A stretch of DNA of 64,000 nucleotides, from positions 1,116,001-1,180,000 of the forward strand of contig JBAIAA010000118.1 in NCBI GenBank assembly GCA_037893245.1. The letters run 5' to 3'. Numbering within the stretch: the first letter of the stretch is position 1; every line of letters begins with the position of its first letter. Below are positions 10,461-22,575 of this stretch, piece after piece. The notes below the pieces were generated by a model, which did no database searches, was not told where the DNA came from, and was given only the letters and a program-made list of their open reading frames with translations. The position numbers were made by a program, and so were the translations under genes. This DNA comes from Crossaster papposus. Lineage: Eukaryota > Echinodermata > Asteroidea > Velatida > Solasteridae.

Positions 10461-11084
10461 TTAATCAAGCCCAATTGTTTAGGCCTGTCTTCCAGTTTGG
10501 AACATTCTTATCACTAATCTGAAAGGTGTTTCACGTTTGTCCGTGGTACGCCCCAGCTCCTAAGGCTCAGTCCGCGTAGAGAGTGGTATTTGAGTCCTGC
10601 CCTTGTTATACCAACCCCCAAAACGGGCACCGTGTTGGTACGGTAACGCTACACCGTTTAGCGCTTCGTTCGCCCGGGTTGCTGTTTCGCCCACTCCCCG
10701 CTGAGAGCCCTCCAGACGCCAGCGCCGATAATGAAAGAGCAACAAATTATACACAAGGATTGTTGGTCTATCGACATATGATAGAATATTTTAGCCCAGA
10801 GCCTTGGCCGCGACGTTTTCCCGAGGTTTCTGAGTGTATTTATTTCCCTTGAATTATAGAAATGGTATAAGCAAAAAGTAAAACCGAAAAGACGAAAAGA
10901 TAACCGTTCAGGTTTTTTTTTTGCAGGTGGCTATCAATTGCTATCATAATTCATTCCTTGAAATGGAGATAACATGAAGAACATTGAACAAAGAAACTGA
11001 GCCTTCGATTTGTCGAATGCGAAAATGAATACCACCAGCATGGCAAATATTCATTGGTCGGTTTATTTTGAAAGTAGGCTATAC
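10461..11084. other. unique DNA
   Basis: Moderately GC-rich at 10550-10830 with a short ORF on each strand; no family recognised. Confidence 0.35.
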
Positions 11085-11138
11085 TGGTACATGTACCATG
11101 GAGCAATAATCTAGTTTATTGCTCCATGCTGGTACCAA
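11085..11138. other. Short strong hairpin
   Basis: TGGTAC...CCATGGAGCAATAA (11085-11109) pairs with TTTATTGCTCCATGC...GGTACCA (11114-11138); loop 4-5 bases, one bulge. Either a minimal foldback remnant or a small structured RNA. Too short and loop too tight for a typical miRNA precursor. Confidence 0.6.
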
Positions 11139-11186
11139 CCTCGCTGTAAATATCAATTAGGCTCGTACGGAAACTAAACTCCCAGA

Positions 11187-11544
11187 TTAAAGGTATGGAT
11201 GCTTGAATTATCATGAATGGGTAGATTTGGGCGGTTGTATTTTATAGTGACCTGTCCGAAGTTTTACAATCATGGATGCCGAGAAAAGCACTAAAACAGC
11301 GTTTGTTTTCAACTGGCGCCGAGCAGTTATTCTTATGTTATCTTTGTTTTTTTCGCGATCGCCGGATGGCGATCGCGAATATTTCTTTATAAAATTCAAT
11401 TTTTCGGTATAATTACAGGATATCTAGCGCAATCATTTTGTTGGAAGCCTGGAATCATTATTTACTTTCAAATGAGTAAGATATTTCTTAATAATTCGGT
11501 AGTAAATACTTTCGATATTTGCAAATGGTGTATCCTACCTTTAA
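11187..11544 (+). mobile_element. Family A MITE, copy 2
   Basis: TTAA at both ends. The left TIR is partly deleted (TTAAAGGTATGGATGCTTGA); the right end CAAATGGTGTATCCTACC is intact. Central palindrome GCGATCGCCGGATGGCGATC at about 11347-11370. Confidence 0.9.
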
Positions 11545-11791
11545 GGGTGAGTAGGTGTAAATCAAAGATGCAGATAATTTAATCCAACAGATTCCCATGC
11601 CCTTTAACATCAAACCCCTCAAGTTTGTTTTGGGGTCCCCCAATAGTACCTTCTTTGAAATCGTCGTGATTCAGTTTGCTCTATGGTCTAACTGATCCAG
11701 ATTGTTTTTATTCCAACTATATCTTTTATTCGATTTGGGTATCATGCTTGTTCGTGTGCGTCCAAGACTTGTTCAAAATATACTCTGCTGA

Positions 11792-11960
11792 AAGTCTATG
11801 CCGGTGTTATGAAAATAAGATTTCTGTTAAAAATCGCAATCCGTTTCCCAATTATTGGTTAAGCCGCTTATGTGACCGGGCACTCTCCTAATTATCTATA
11901 ATTTGGCATGCCAACACTACGAATGAGTCCGTGATTCACAGTCTGAAATGCACGCCACAT
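11792..11960. repeat. Dispersed repeat L, copy 2
   Basis: Same order of words as copy 1 at 10321. Carries an extra block, GCATGCCAACACTACG, before AATGAGTCxGxATT. Confidence 0.5.
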
Positions 11961-12439
11961 ACATTGTAAATACAAACATGCTGGCGAAAACCACACTCAT
12001 TCTTTAATGACAGGTTTATTTATAATGTTATGTTTATGACAAAATTATTGATTTACGTAATTGTATTACTCAAAATGGAATAAAGAAATGACAAAGTTCT
12101 GGCAAAGTCTTTTGTCTCAACCTGCCTCTAAATTAACGCGGACATTAAAATTTGTAGATATGAGTAGGCCTGTTATACTGCCAATAAATGTTTGGCTATA
12201 TCGCGTAGTCGCGTGGCCTGATGACCTTAGTCTGTCTGTATACTATCATCTCCCCACTCAGCCATTGTTTCATCTGCCACCACATTTGGCTGCTAATATA
12301 TATACCTGCACATCATCAAAGTTACTTTTTAAAGCTATAGTGTGGGGAGAGAGTAAGGACCGCCAGCGAAAACGACAATTAGAGCTCATAAAGATTTATA
12401 GCACCATCGGTCTTGGCGCAAAGACGGTGGTGATGAGTT
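11961..12439. other. unique spacer
   Basis: A frame open for 189 codons (12061-12630) crosses into the GC-rich island. It begins without an acceptor and matches no domain I recognise, so I do not call it a gene. Confidence 0.35.
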
Positions 12440-13920
12440 TTCAAGAAAGCAATGCAGTTAGTCACGGTTGGGTTGGCGGGCTTGCTGCGAGGCTCTCGTT
12501 TTATAGTATCACCGCGCCACGCGCACGTCTTCCAAGATCGCCGCGACAAAGAAAGAGACGAAAGGAAGTTGGAAGATCGGGCCAAGCCTTGTCCCGTCAT
12601 CCTCGAGTGGAACACCCCCCCATTCCATAAATGACAAGCTTCGCAAATGGCTTGCCTGGGGGAAACCTTTTGATAAATGACCGGGGGAAGACGAGCGGCG
12701 CGCGACCCCCGATTGTTGCCCACTACTTTTTCCCTCCTTTTTTTATAGCCAAGGAAATGACAGATTGTGGGGTTCAATATGAGATGTTCCTACGCCAAGC
12801 ACTGCCAACAGAAAATGGATTATAAAGCGGTGGGGTTGGTCTAACCAATTCCACTGGGTGGGACGATTTTAACGGGCAGTACAAATCTTGCCGTATCATA
12901 CTACACTGGGGCTCTCCGCTCAATAGGGTTGGGTTTCGGGTCTGGGTGGAGCCGGCTTTTTACCTGGACACTACAAAACCATTTTGTTTATGAAATCCCC
13001 TCCCCCGAGACGAAATGAAGCGGCTTTCGGCTCCCCTGAGGCTTGGCAAATTGGTATGCGATACCCATGGTCCTTTGTTCCGGGATAGATCTCGCCTTCG
13101 TTCGAGGGTTGTCGCTTGTTGTCGTTGTAGACCCGCGCACCTGTGCTGTGAGTAAGCTGCAACAGTAAAGTTAGCTATTCAAAAAATCAGGGCACTAGTT
13201 GGGGGTTTTGTGCATGGGAGTCAGCTTTGGTCAATCCAGTGGGCTAGGACTTAAGTGAGTGACCACATGGTGCAACATCGGTTCACCTCTATTATTAGTG
13301 TGCATTTGCAGGGACTGGTCATCTTCGAGCTATTGGCATACCGCAAAAGTAAAGTCTTTCAGGACCACTCGATCAAGACCTCGTGTGTTTTTTTACCGTG
13401 CACAATTACCCAGCGCGCGGTTCTGTATAGCGTTTTGTTTTCAACTTTTGATGAGAATGACCGGGCGTGTGATGAGATTGCTGCAGTCCACCGGGGCTTG
13501 GCCGCCCGATGCGGGCGAGGGTGATTGGCAGGGGCTTGCGTTTCATCTCGAGCCGCAGGCTATACCATCAGAAGGTTTGATTCTAATATCTCGCCACCGG
13601 GCGGTCGGTCCATTCATCGGGATAAACGGCCTCAGTTCGCTTGGCCCGTCAGGCCTGGTAAACTCTCGGTTTCTAGTTTTCGCATTGAGGCCTGGAAAAC
13701 CTGTCAAGCATCTGCTCAGCTCGTTCCAACCGCAAACTCCGACAAAATTTGCCAACCCCCTTTTTTTTGTCTTGTCCTTCATGCCAAAGTCTTTTGTGTC
13801 GAGCGGAGGGGCTCCCGCTAAGCACTTCGCAATATCTAGGTTGCCGAAATGTCTGAACAGAAAGGTGAAAGGTCATACCGAGTGCCATACAGCTGTTGCT
13901 TGTGGCTGAATAACATCTGA
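12440..13920. promoter_or_regulatory. GC-rich unique island, candidate regulatory DNA
   Basis: About 1.5 kb with clearly higher GC and CpG than flanking DNA. Long open frames occur on both strands at 12379-12777 and 13259-13960, as GC-rich DNA gives by chance; none has motif support. Compact blocks such as CATAAATGACAAGC and TTTTGATAAATGAC at 12625-12680 resemble conserved non-coding elements. The regulatory role is inference only. Confidence 0.3.
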
Positions 13921-15196
13921 GACGGGCTGCTCTCCTGAAATGGGACAGGTCAGAGGTCAAGCTAGAGGAACATGCCTTCCTGGTCAGAACGATGAAAAAT
14001 CATTTGGGCCAGCCTCTTCAAATTTCCCAACGCACACAAGTAACACAAAGATGAAGATCTGAATACATACCGTTTAGACCTACCGCCAGGCGGACTAGAT
14101 ATGTTTTATGCGTTGTTTGAATAGTGTCGAGGATGAACCACATGTTACATACAAACATTGCAAATCTCAGGGTTTGTTGTTTTCATGTTTACAACATCAA
14201 ATTCAAGCGTGTACAGTATTTCTCATGGCGGAGCGATGCTCACTATTTCTGTCGATGTGTTGTTAAATGTAATTCTACACACTATTTCTTTCCTATGTGT
14301 TTGAAAACCTAGTTGAGCGTTTCTGTCTAAATTGGGAGATTAGGTTATTAGAATCGTGTATTCTTTATATCGAGGTAGGCCTAAGCTTTCTTATTTATAT
14401 AATAAATACATCTATTCGCTTGCGAATTTGAACTTGAAAAATCAAAATAACACAGACCAACAAACAAGATTCCAAAATCGATGGACGTTTATAGAGAAAC
14501 CATCTCAGAAGTCTGAAAGGTTAACCTTTTGACTGAGCCAACAAGTTGAATGGTGTAACAAATCACGTCAAGTGAAAAATACACGTATGGCATACAAATC
14601 ATGTCAATGTACAAGTACAAGTAATCAAATGTACTTGCACATGTACATACATGTACATGTATGTCTCGACACTGTTTGCATGCATACTCTATAGCCAAAC
14701 CCAAGAGAACGTATTTTGCTTGTCAAAAATGGTTGCAGTCTGAAAGTGCCGTGTAGTGTACATGTATGTTCTTAGCTAATTTAACCCTCATGGTATCAAT
14801 TGAGTAAGCAACAATAATTATTTCCTGCTCACTGGTTCAATGAGTCTGGTACCCTGGACCTATCTGGACTTCAAACAATCACGTGACCCAAGCCACCATT
14901 GAGTACCTTTCCCTGAATATGGATACAAACGAATACGAGTATTTTGCCATGAGTTACAATACGACTTTCCACAATTAGGAACACATTTTAATGGATCACG
15001 TGCTGTCAATATAGGCATTAAATAAATGAAAACGTCTCCCAAACAGAAGAAATCGGGTTCAGGCTTTTCCTGCATGTAGCTCTTACTTTTGTTTTCAATT
15101 CTTGCGATAGACTGATTTGGTTTTAAACTAACTTAGGTATCTTACCAATGTAGCAATGAGCTTGTTGTATCTCTGTTTTTGTTATCGTGAGGCGGT
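13921..15196. other. unique spacer with ACATGT cluster
   Basis: No gene seen. 14597-14665 holds a cluster of TGTACATG-type palindromic words (ACATGTACATACATGTAC). Confidence 0.4.
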
Positions 15197-15609
15197 TTGG
15201 CAAAATGAGACGGAACTGGGCACAGGGCATAGTAGAGAAAACTGCAAAATAATGAATAATGGGAGATTTTTTTATTTTCAGATTTATTGGTATTTGTAAT
15301 CTTTGGTATGCCAACTAACTATAATCTGTTAATAAATAGTATGGAAGTAGTGGAATAAAAGTGTTTTTAAGGAAAAACAATTGTCATTTTTCCATATCAC
15401 ATGTACACAACTCGAAACTTCAAAGGCCTTTTTTTCAACATTTTACTTTTGCGACATGTTGATAAATGCGAACTTTAAACAGTCATAACTTGTTAACGGA
15501 ATGTTTGTTTGAAGTACAAAAAACAGCATTGTAAGGAGAATTGTATCCTCTTTTCTAATACCTGAGAACCCTCATTTCAACCTCTGCCCAGTTCTGTCTT
15601 ATTTTGCCA
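15197..15609. mobile_element. Foldback with GGCAAAATGAGAC arms
   Basis: TTGGCAAAATGAGACGGAAC...GGGCACAG at 15196-15225 pairs with CTCTGCCCAGTTCTGTCTTA...GCC at 15581-15609. Arms about 29 bp with four mismatches; about 355 bp between them, non-coding. Confidence 0.5.
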
Positions 15610-16049
15610 GAACCCCCCATCTAGTACAGCAGATTCAAGTACACGTTTTTCATCGTCTTGGATCAGATTTGAGCAGGAATCCGGACCCTGGGGTCTTACA
15701 CTTTTCTAGCTGCAAAACGGTACCCTTTCAGGTCAAAATACCACTTCTTCGGGTTAAAATCACCCAGAATAAATAGAAGTGGAATTTTGACCCAAAAAAC
15801 TCTAAGGCCCCATAATTAGGCCCGCAATCCGGCTTAAATTCGACCCGGAATTGTTTAGCGAGTAGACCTAAATATATATAACGTGTGGTGTCAGCGTGTA
15901 TCATCGTATGTTATAAAGTAATGTGTTATTGTTTGTATTTTGTTGCTTAATGTATGCCTTCTTGTACAGAATGTGCAAACTTATCGATCTACTGGATAAT
16001 CTTTATAACATCAGAGTGTATACCGAATAGTGTACATGTTCTCAGCTGC

Positions 16050-16165
16050 AGTACTCTTGTGCTTCACATTACATGTATATTGTACATGCACAAGTACATA
16101 CAGTACATGTACACTGTGTACATTGTACACGAGGACAAACTACAACCCGAGTGTGAAACTACATG
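16050..16165. repeat. ACATGTACA-rich palindromic cluster
   Basis: Repeated TACATGTA, GTACATTGTACA and CATGTACACTG words over about 115 bp. Low-complexity, self-complementary. Confidence 0.6.
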
Positions 16166-16615
16166 TACTTCAAATAGTCAGTGATCCATTAAGGCCATTA
16201 TTATTATTGTTTGCAGCATTGGGCTAATTTATTGCAACAGCTGATGAAAAGGGGAAACATAATTCATTAAGTGGAAAATATTTCAATGATTGGATGATTG
16301 TAAAGATGATGGTAAAGATAATGGTTTCAGGTTTTGTAGAACGGTAAGGCCAAATATTTTTTGAAAAACCATTAAAATTGCTGTGTAATCTTACAGAAAA
16401 AAGTGCTGGCAACTTTGTTATTTAATATGGGTAGAGGCATTATTAATGCCTTGCTGTGAACTAGTTATCCATCCCAACCCTATTCGTGCTGTGAAGAGAT
16501 CTGAATGTCTTGCTTCAGTGTGAGGGGCTGGTTCTTCTACACATTCCTCTAGTAGCCCACACATCCAGTGGCCTTTGGCCTTGTGATGGGCGATTTGCAT
16601 AATTTTTTTAAACAA

Positions 16616-16850
16616 ATATTGTAATCGTTAATAATATACCAATTTGGGGGGGGGGGGGGGGGGGGGGGGGGAGCAAAATACAGAGAAACTGTAAAATACC
16701 AAATATATAATGGCGTCTGTTTGTGTCTGTTTACAGAAATGATTATTTAACTGGGACTTTGTTTTTTTAGTTTTACAGATATCTGCAAAATTAAAGGAAG
16801 CAGATTCGGCAATATCACATATTTTGGTATTTTTACACATTTGTGTATAA
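16616..16850. repeat. Dispersed repeat V, copy 1, with G run
   Basis: TTGTAATCGTTAATAATA, then a run of about 25 G at 16646-16671, then TAATGGCGTC and CTGTTTACAGAAATGATT. The same words occur in order at 22998-23104, where TTTATTTGGTC replaces the G run, so the homopolymer expanded or inserted in this copy. Confidence 0.6.
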
Positions 16851-16918
16851 AGTGGAACGCAACTATACCGAACACCGCTGTTGTTGAAAATATTGTTGTT
16901 GAAAAATAAGATAGGTTA

Positions 16919-17142
16919 TATAGACGATGTGCCCTCTGACGTCACGTGTTTACATTATGTATTCAAATGTGCCCGTCTGTGTGCGCACACATCGTGTTTT
17001 GCATACAATTTGGTTGAGGAGTGACGCCGCAGGTCAGACAACCTTTGAATTATGTGACCTCTCATTTATGTAAAACACGATGCGTGCAAATATTGACGGG
17101 TACATTTGAACATAGATGTAAACAGAGGGCACATGGTCTATA
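16919..17142. mobile_element. Family E foldback MITE, copy 2
   Basis: Inverted arms TAGACGATGTGCCCTCTG and CAGAGGGCACATGGTCTA. Here the left arm keeps the TGACGTCACGTGTTTACAT block that copy 1 has on its right. TA on both sides. Confidence 0.85.
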
Positions 17143-17460
17143 GATCGTAAGATTGGGGTTCGAGGTAAGATGATGCTTATTTTTCATTGACTATTTTCGG
17201 ACTAAAATATTATTGTGGGTATGAGTTTAATTTAAGGGAAAGCAAGGTTCCGAGATTCTAAGTACAATTCACCTTTACCATGCTTGGAAAATAAATCACG
17301 CAAACGGGAGGCTACAGTATTGTACTAAGTTGTCAAAGCGTTGTACGTGTACGTGTACGTCTATCAGAAATCGTCGTTTGGTTTTCATCAATGCGCATGC
17401 GTCTACTTTGCATATTCATGTTGAGGTGATGTATACATGTGTACTAACTGTAACTGTGCA

Positions 17461-17530
17461 TGTAACTGTACATATATCTTAACATGTACATGTACATGTG
17501 TATGTACATGTACATGTACATGTACATGAA
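17461..17530. repeat. (ACATGT)n tract
   Basis: Near-perfect alternation of ACATGT and GTACAT over about 60 bases; self-complementary, so cruciform-prone. Confidence 0.85.
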
Positions 17531-17589
17531 CAACTCGCCTACGAACAACCCGTGAACGAGGATATAGCGGGAATAATTATGTTAATATA

Positions 17590-17850
17590 CCAAAATGAGC
17601 ACATTTGCAGATTCTCATTCTTTTAATTTTGCATAGGCTATAACTGTAAAAGTAAAAACAACCATATTTCTGAAAAACTTCAGATTGTAAACAGAAAACA
17701 AATGGACATCCCATATTTAACATTTTACAGTTTGTCTGTATTCTTTTTTATGATAACAAAAGGTCTGATTACATTTTACAAAATGTTCAGTTAAATGAAA
17801 TAATAGAAAGCACTTTTTCTGTAAAATTACCTCCAAATATTGCAGTGTAC
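17590..17850 (-). repeat. Dispersed repeat V, copy 2 (inverted)
   Basis: On the minus strand: CATTTAACTGAACATTTTG, then AAAATGTAATCAGAC and GTTATCAT, matching 22576-22636 (ATTTAACTGTTAATTTG, AAAATGTAATCACAGAC, TTGTTATTATT). Confidence 0.5.
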
Positions 17851-18101
17851 GTTAGTTATGTTTTTTGGCAGTTTTGTTCAATGTTATTTGGCAGTTTGTT
17901 TATGTTAAAATGCAAAATACATGTTTAAAAACATCATAATATTGATGTGATTATTATGATGCATGATGTGATTTTGCATTCAAAGCGGACACGGTCCTCA
18001 GCAGGATGGGATTCAAAAGATGTCTAAAATCACATCCAAATGCTCCAAATTCACATCCTCACAGTCCAAGTTAAGTCGTTAAGATTCAAATTCACATCCA
18101 C

Positions 18102-18444
18102 TGAAAGGTAGGATATATCATTTTCAGATATTGCAAATGTTTACTACCGAATTATTTAGGCCTACTTATTTGAAAGTAAATAATGAATCTAGGCATCCAG
18201 CAAAATGATTGCGCTAGATATCTTGTAATTGTTTCGATCGCGGAAAAAACAAGAACAACAGAACAACTGCCTGACGCCAGTGAAAAACGAACCCCGTTTT
18301 CCTTTTTTTCTTCTTCTAGGCATCCATGATTAACTTCGGACGGATCAGTTAAATGATATTTACTATAAAATACACCCCCCCCCCTCAATCCACCACCCAT
18401 TCCTGATAACTCAAGCAATAACCAATGGTGTATCCTACCCTTAA
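18102..18444 (-). mobile_element. Family A MITE, copy 3
   Basis: Left end TGAAAGGTAGGATATATC, right end GGTGTATCCTACCCTTAA. Central palindrome mostly lost (GTTTCGATCGCGGAAAA remains). A short C run at 18367-18375. Confidence 0.85.
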
Positions 18445-18556
18445 AGGTATATAGAATATACCCTTATTTTATAGTAAATATCGTTTAACTGACCTGTCCG
18501 AAGTTTTACATTTCCAAATAATGTTTATTTCTGCAAATGGTGTATCCTACCTTTAA
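18441..18556 (+). mobile_element. Family A MITE, copy 4, internal deletion derivative
   Basis: Only 116 bp: TTAAAGGTAT, then TTATAGTAAATATCGTTTAA through GTCCGAAGTTTTACA, then directly to TCTGCAAATGGTGTATCCTA and TTAA. It shares its left TTAA with the right end of copy 3, so one inserted at the terminal TTAA of the other. Confidence 0.85.
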
Positions 18557-18690
18557 CTCACAATGTGAATTTGGTGTGAGAGAGTGAATTTGGAGCATTT
18601 GGATGTGAATTTAGAAATCTTTGGTTGAAATCACATCGTTCTAGTATAAGGATGACCGTGTCCGCTTTGAATGCAAATTCACATCATGCC

Positions 18691-19801
18691 CATTTCTAGT
18701 GGTGATCAGTTCCGACCTGAAAGCATGCACACCGAGGAATTATACATTAACAATTAAGAAATAGTACTAATGAGCTGTAAAAAGATAACACAATCGTACT
18801 TGATAAGGGAAGTTTATGCGATTTGCCAATTCCCTTTTAAGTTCACTTGAAACGCTCGATTACAAAAATAATGGACATGTTTTGTATCCTGAACATCTGC
18901 GCCTTTCAAGATTCATGTGATATTTGTGACAAACAAACTAATACAACGCACATTTCTGCTTATTGTGTTGGTTTGGTTACTGTCCTACAAGAATCCGACA
19001 TAAATAATGAATTAAAACATGTTACTTTTAGTTTCACAAATAGCAAACAGCAAGTTCAGTTATTCAGTCTGCATGTACATGTAAACGTATAAGGTTGAGC
19101 AATTTTGGAGAGAAAAAACTAAAGAAAAAGAAAAAAAGTTAAAAGGATTGTTTTTATTCAAAATTCCGGTAATATTTGCCTAATTTTCCATAAGGCCCTG
19201 TGTGGAAAACTGGAACTGTCCTATATTTAGCCAAACAATATTGAACACATTTACAATTTTAAAGCCTAAAAATGTCATCCTACTTTTTAAAATAAAAAAG
19301 AGAAAAAGTAGTATAACTTGTTTAGGCGATCTCTGAAAGGTTTAATTCTTGCAAACTGCTCCAGAAATGGGCAACAATTTCTGTTACAAGTTTCAATAAT
19401 GAAGATTAATTCTTCGAATACAACTTGGATTTTAAAATTTAACCCCCAAAGCAGAACATGAAAGGTTTTATATTGAATTCTGCGGTACAAATCATTACAT
19501 GGTCGTATCGGGGCATTTATTATAAAGCGACCTGTGTGACTGGGATTAAAGGCAGACATCCTCTTTGTTTGTGATTGTGCGTGCACCATGCACAACATAA
19601 GAACGACAGGAGTTCGAGCCTAAACTACAAATACATTGTAATACATACAATCGGATACTGAAATAAATATTGTTGATAATGGTCAAAGTTCAAGGTGGTC
19701 TTGGACTGACGAATTGCCTGGCAACCATTTAACAACCTGTATCCAAGGGTTCAAGTTTTTAGGGGTACACCTCAACCCTACGACAACACACATTGCCTTT
19801 C
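18691..19801. other. unique AT-rich spacer
   Basis: No gene, RNA or repeat copy recognised. Short ORFs at 18847-19092 and 19287-19598 have no motif support. Confidence 0.4.
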
Positions 19802-20186
19802 TTAAAGGTATAGGATACACCATTGGTAAGTGCTTGAATTATAATCAATAGGTAGATTTTGGGGTTGTATTTTATAGTAAATATCGTTTAACTGACCTGT
19901 CCGAAGTTTTACAATCATAGATGCCAAGAAAATCAAGAAAAACGGCGTTCGTTTTCAACCGGCGTCCGGAAGCAATTCTTATGTTGTTCTGGATTTTTTC
20001 GCGATCGCCGTTCGGCGATCGTAATTTTTTTAAAGAAAATAAAAAATTTCGGAACAATTAAAGGATATTGAGCGCAATCATTTTGCTGGATGCCTACAAT
20101 CATTTAATTTCAAATAAGTAAGATAGCTGCTAATAATTCGCTAGTAAGATTTTTCGATATCTGCAAATGGTGTATCCTACCTTTAA
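19802..20186 (+). mobile_element. Family A MITE, copy 5
   Basis: TTAA at both ends. The left TIR has a one-base insertion (AAAGGTATAGGATACACC). Palindrome CGCGATCGCCGTTCGGCGAT at about 20000-20020. Confidence 0.9.
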
Positions 20187-20359
20187 CCTCAATAAATTCT
20201 CCGTAAAACACAAAATTAATACGACGATATTGTCCGAACGTGTTTTTTTAAACTTGGTCATGCACTCAGCTTTGTCTCGACTCTCGAACAGCCTCAAAGT
20301 AAAGGACTAACATTAATGGAACTAAGATTGTGTCGCAGAGCTCACTCAATTGTCTAAAT

Positions 20360-21400
20360 CTAAATCAACATGATCGATTTGGCGCTGCACCCCCGGCCAC
20401 TCGGCAACGATAGCCGGGAATAGGTAGGGTGGCAAGAAACGAGAGAGACTCTGAGCGAGGGTCTCCCCGATCCGAGCCGGCTTGACACGGGGGCAGTTCG
20501 CGGGGCGGCGGGGGCTGGCTTTCCCCTGTCACCGGCACCAAATTCGACGGACGCCATGGGCGATCCTCGGGCCCGCAGCAAACCCATGTCATGTAACCGT
20601 ATGATGTGTGTAAATGTGCATGGCTTTTGCTACAGCATAAGATGAACCCACGGCGTAGAAATCAATTCTAATCCAGAGAGCCCTACTGCTCGACGGTATC
20701 ATCCATCCCTCCCCGATACTGATTTGTTGTTGGAATCGACTGTTATGTCAACCAGGGCAAAGGCGCATCAGTGTCGCTAAAGAAAACATTGCGACGTCGC
20801 GGCTGGGGAGAGAGACAGAGCAAGGTTTGCCGGTCGGTCATCCACCCTAAACGCCTGGGCAAACGTGAAAGAATAGTCTCACCCTCGTGCCGTACCACTA
20901 GTCACGCCGTTACAACAGCCTCCTCGTCGTTGGCGAATCCTCCATCTCTTACGGAAGACAAGATATGAAATCCGAAGATGATAAATGGTTGAATATGCAG
21001 CCGGCGGTCACAAATTATGACGCAGGACCCACGGGGGATTCCCCCAACGGTTTTTACGTTTTAGGAAAAAAATCCAACAAAAACAAACGCCTGTGCAAAG
21101 CATTACTAGTTGCCACAACCTTGCCAATGGCGCTTGCTCGCTGGGCAATGCTTGCAAAAGATGCGACGCACTGACACGTCGTCCCCCCCCCCCTTATCAT
21201 GCCTCATCGTAATCCGGCAACATCTTAAGTATATTCATGAAAAACGAATTACGGCATCTGAGAGAGGGACAGTGAAAGCGAAGCTCGCTATGGGGAGGGG
21301 GCCGAGGCTGCAGCGAGCGGGGGTTAACGCGGGATACGGGGGAAGAAGCGAAGGGGACATGGATAATTGAAGACACCGTAGCACGGAACCCATATGCGCT
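20360..21400. promoter_or_regulatory. GC-rich unique island, candidate regulatory DNA
   Basis: GC/CpG-rich DNA flanked by AT-rich repeats. Contains a 69-codon ORF at 20965-21174 that reads more protein-like than most, but without a splice context or known domain. A C run at 21183-21192. Function not inferable; could hold regulatory elements or a short exon. Confidence 0.3.
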
Positions 21401-21738
21401 TCTCTCACAGGTCATTCAGTTCTCTTAATAGTTTGGCGAGAATGCATTAAATAGCGAGGGGAATAGGGACCCGGGATTGAGGCTCCGCAGGGAAGACAAT
21501 CTGAAGGGGAGACAATAGCAAGACCTAGGAGGCATTTAGATGATCAGTCCATGTGCGTGCGAGGAGGATTTACTAAATTAGTGATAGGCAAACACTGACG
21601 GGAATCAAAGGCCAAATAAAAATGCCAGCAAAAAAAAATGGATTACAGTGATATAGGCTGAACTCATTGTGGGTCGAACCTATCCCTGTTTGCCTCTCTT
21701 TCTGTATTGAATTCACATAATCACTTTGACACATGCAG

Positions 21739-22114
21739 GAGTAATGTTCATTCGAGACAAAAATATCTATATAAAGATTTTGATATTTTTGGATGCACGA
21801 CATCAGACGTTGAAGGAAGATTAATGTTGAACTTTTGGTCATCTTTGTATTTTTGCAATGTCGTCCATTCCCCCAATGGACAACTGTTGGAGACATTTAC
21901 AGTATACATGGCGCGACAGGCATTAGAATCAGACCAGCCTGTCGGTCTGTTAAACTGTACATCTTCTAACGAAATGCACTCCCCAAGATTGGTGATAACT
22001 CGAAAAACACAGAATACATCATACATCTTTGGAATTAGTCAAGATGCATTTTTCTCAAAATCAAGTCCCCAATCGTATATAGTGCCTTGGAAATGTCATT
22101 CTAACTTGTTATAA
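21739..22114. other. Ambiguous candidate exon (open on both strands)
   Basis: Plus strand: after an acceptor-like CACATGCAG with pyrimidine-rich TGCCTCTCTTTCTG about 35 bases upstream, 124 codons stay open to TAA at 22112-22114. The peptide includes KDFDIFGCTTSDVEGRL, SPNGQLLETFTVYMARQ and SYIFGISQDAFFSK. Minus strand: 22026-21748 is open for 92 codons with an equally protein-like peptide (SLEDVQFNRPTGWSDSN) and a stop near the plus-strand acceptor. I recognise neither protein. Only one strand can be real, and both may be chance. Reported because composition and length stand out from the neighbourhood. Confidence 0.25.
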
Positions 22115-22277
22115 TAGTGTAGGTATACAGTATACCTCTTCTGGTCAAGCTGAGAGGGCCTGTTTAAATAACCAGCATAACCTTATTACTCTTAGTCTTA
22201 GTCGGCACCTTGGCGGTCTAGATTCCTGTCTCCAATGCGTACTTAAAATGCATAATCTGCTATGTTTACCCCACGGG

Positions 22278-22540
22278 TCACGGTGCACTCTAAAAACTCC
22301 TTGATCAGAATTGACCCCGAAACCCATCCGAATCTGCACGATTCTTTTTGCATGTTGAAAATGGGGGGGGGGGGGGGGGGTCGAAATTATCTAGAAAAAA
22401 AGTCAATTTAACCCGGAAAAAGCAATTTTTGACCAAAACAATGTCATTTCTACTCGAAAAAGGAATTGTGCTCTCGAAGATTCAGATGAGTTTCGGGGTC
22501 AATTTAACCTAGGAGTTTTGACAAGAGGTGTACACTGTGT
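22278..22540. mobile_element. Foldback W with GTCAATTTAACC units and a G run
   Basis: Left ACGGTGCACTCTAAAAACTC and right GAGTTTTGACAAGAGGTGTA...CAC are imperfect inverted ends. Between them are several TCAATTTAACCxxGA-like units and 18 Gs at 22363-22380. Probably a MITE; 15660-15845 has similar GGTCAAAATACCAC units but no clear ends. Confidence 0.5.
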
Positions 22541-22575
22541 ATTTTTTCAAAAAAGTGCTGCTAGTAGGCCTACTT

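Larger units (their letters stand above)
17961..18690. mobile_element. Family N foldback, host of two family A insertions
   Basis: Outer arms GCATTCAAAGCGGACACGG (about 17976) and CCGTGTCCGCTTTGAATGC (about 18657) and the repeated TCACATCC/GGATGTGA blocks pair over about 130 bp each. The loop is entirely occupied by the two family A elements at 18102-18556, so N is the older element. Confidence 0.75.

Noticed and set aside
12061-12630. 189-codon ORF
   Set aside because: Spans an AT-rich to GC-rich transition with no motif and no acceptor.
13259-13909. 216-codon ORF
   Set aside because: GC-rich DNA open in several frames on both strands, no domain, no splice context.
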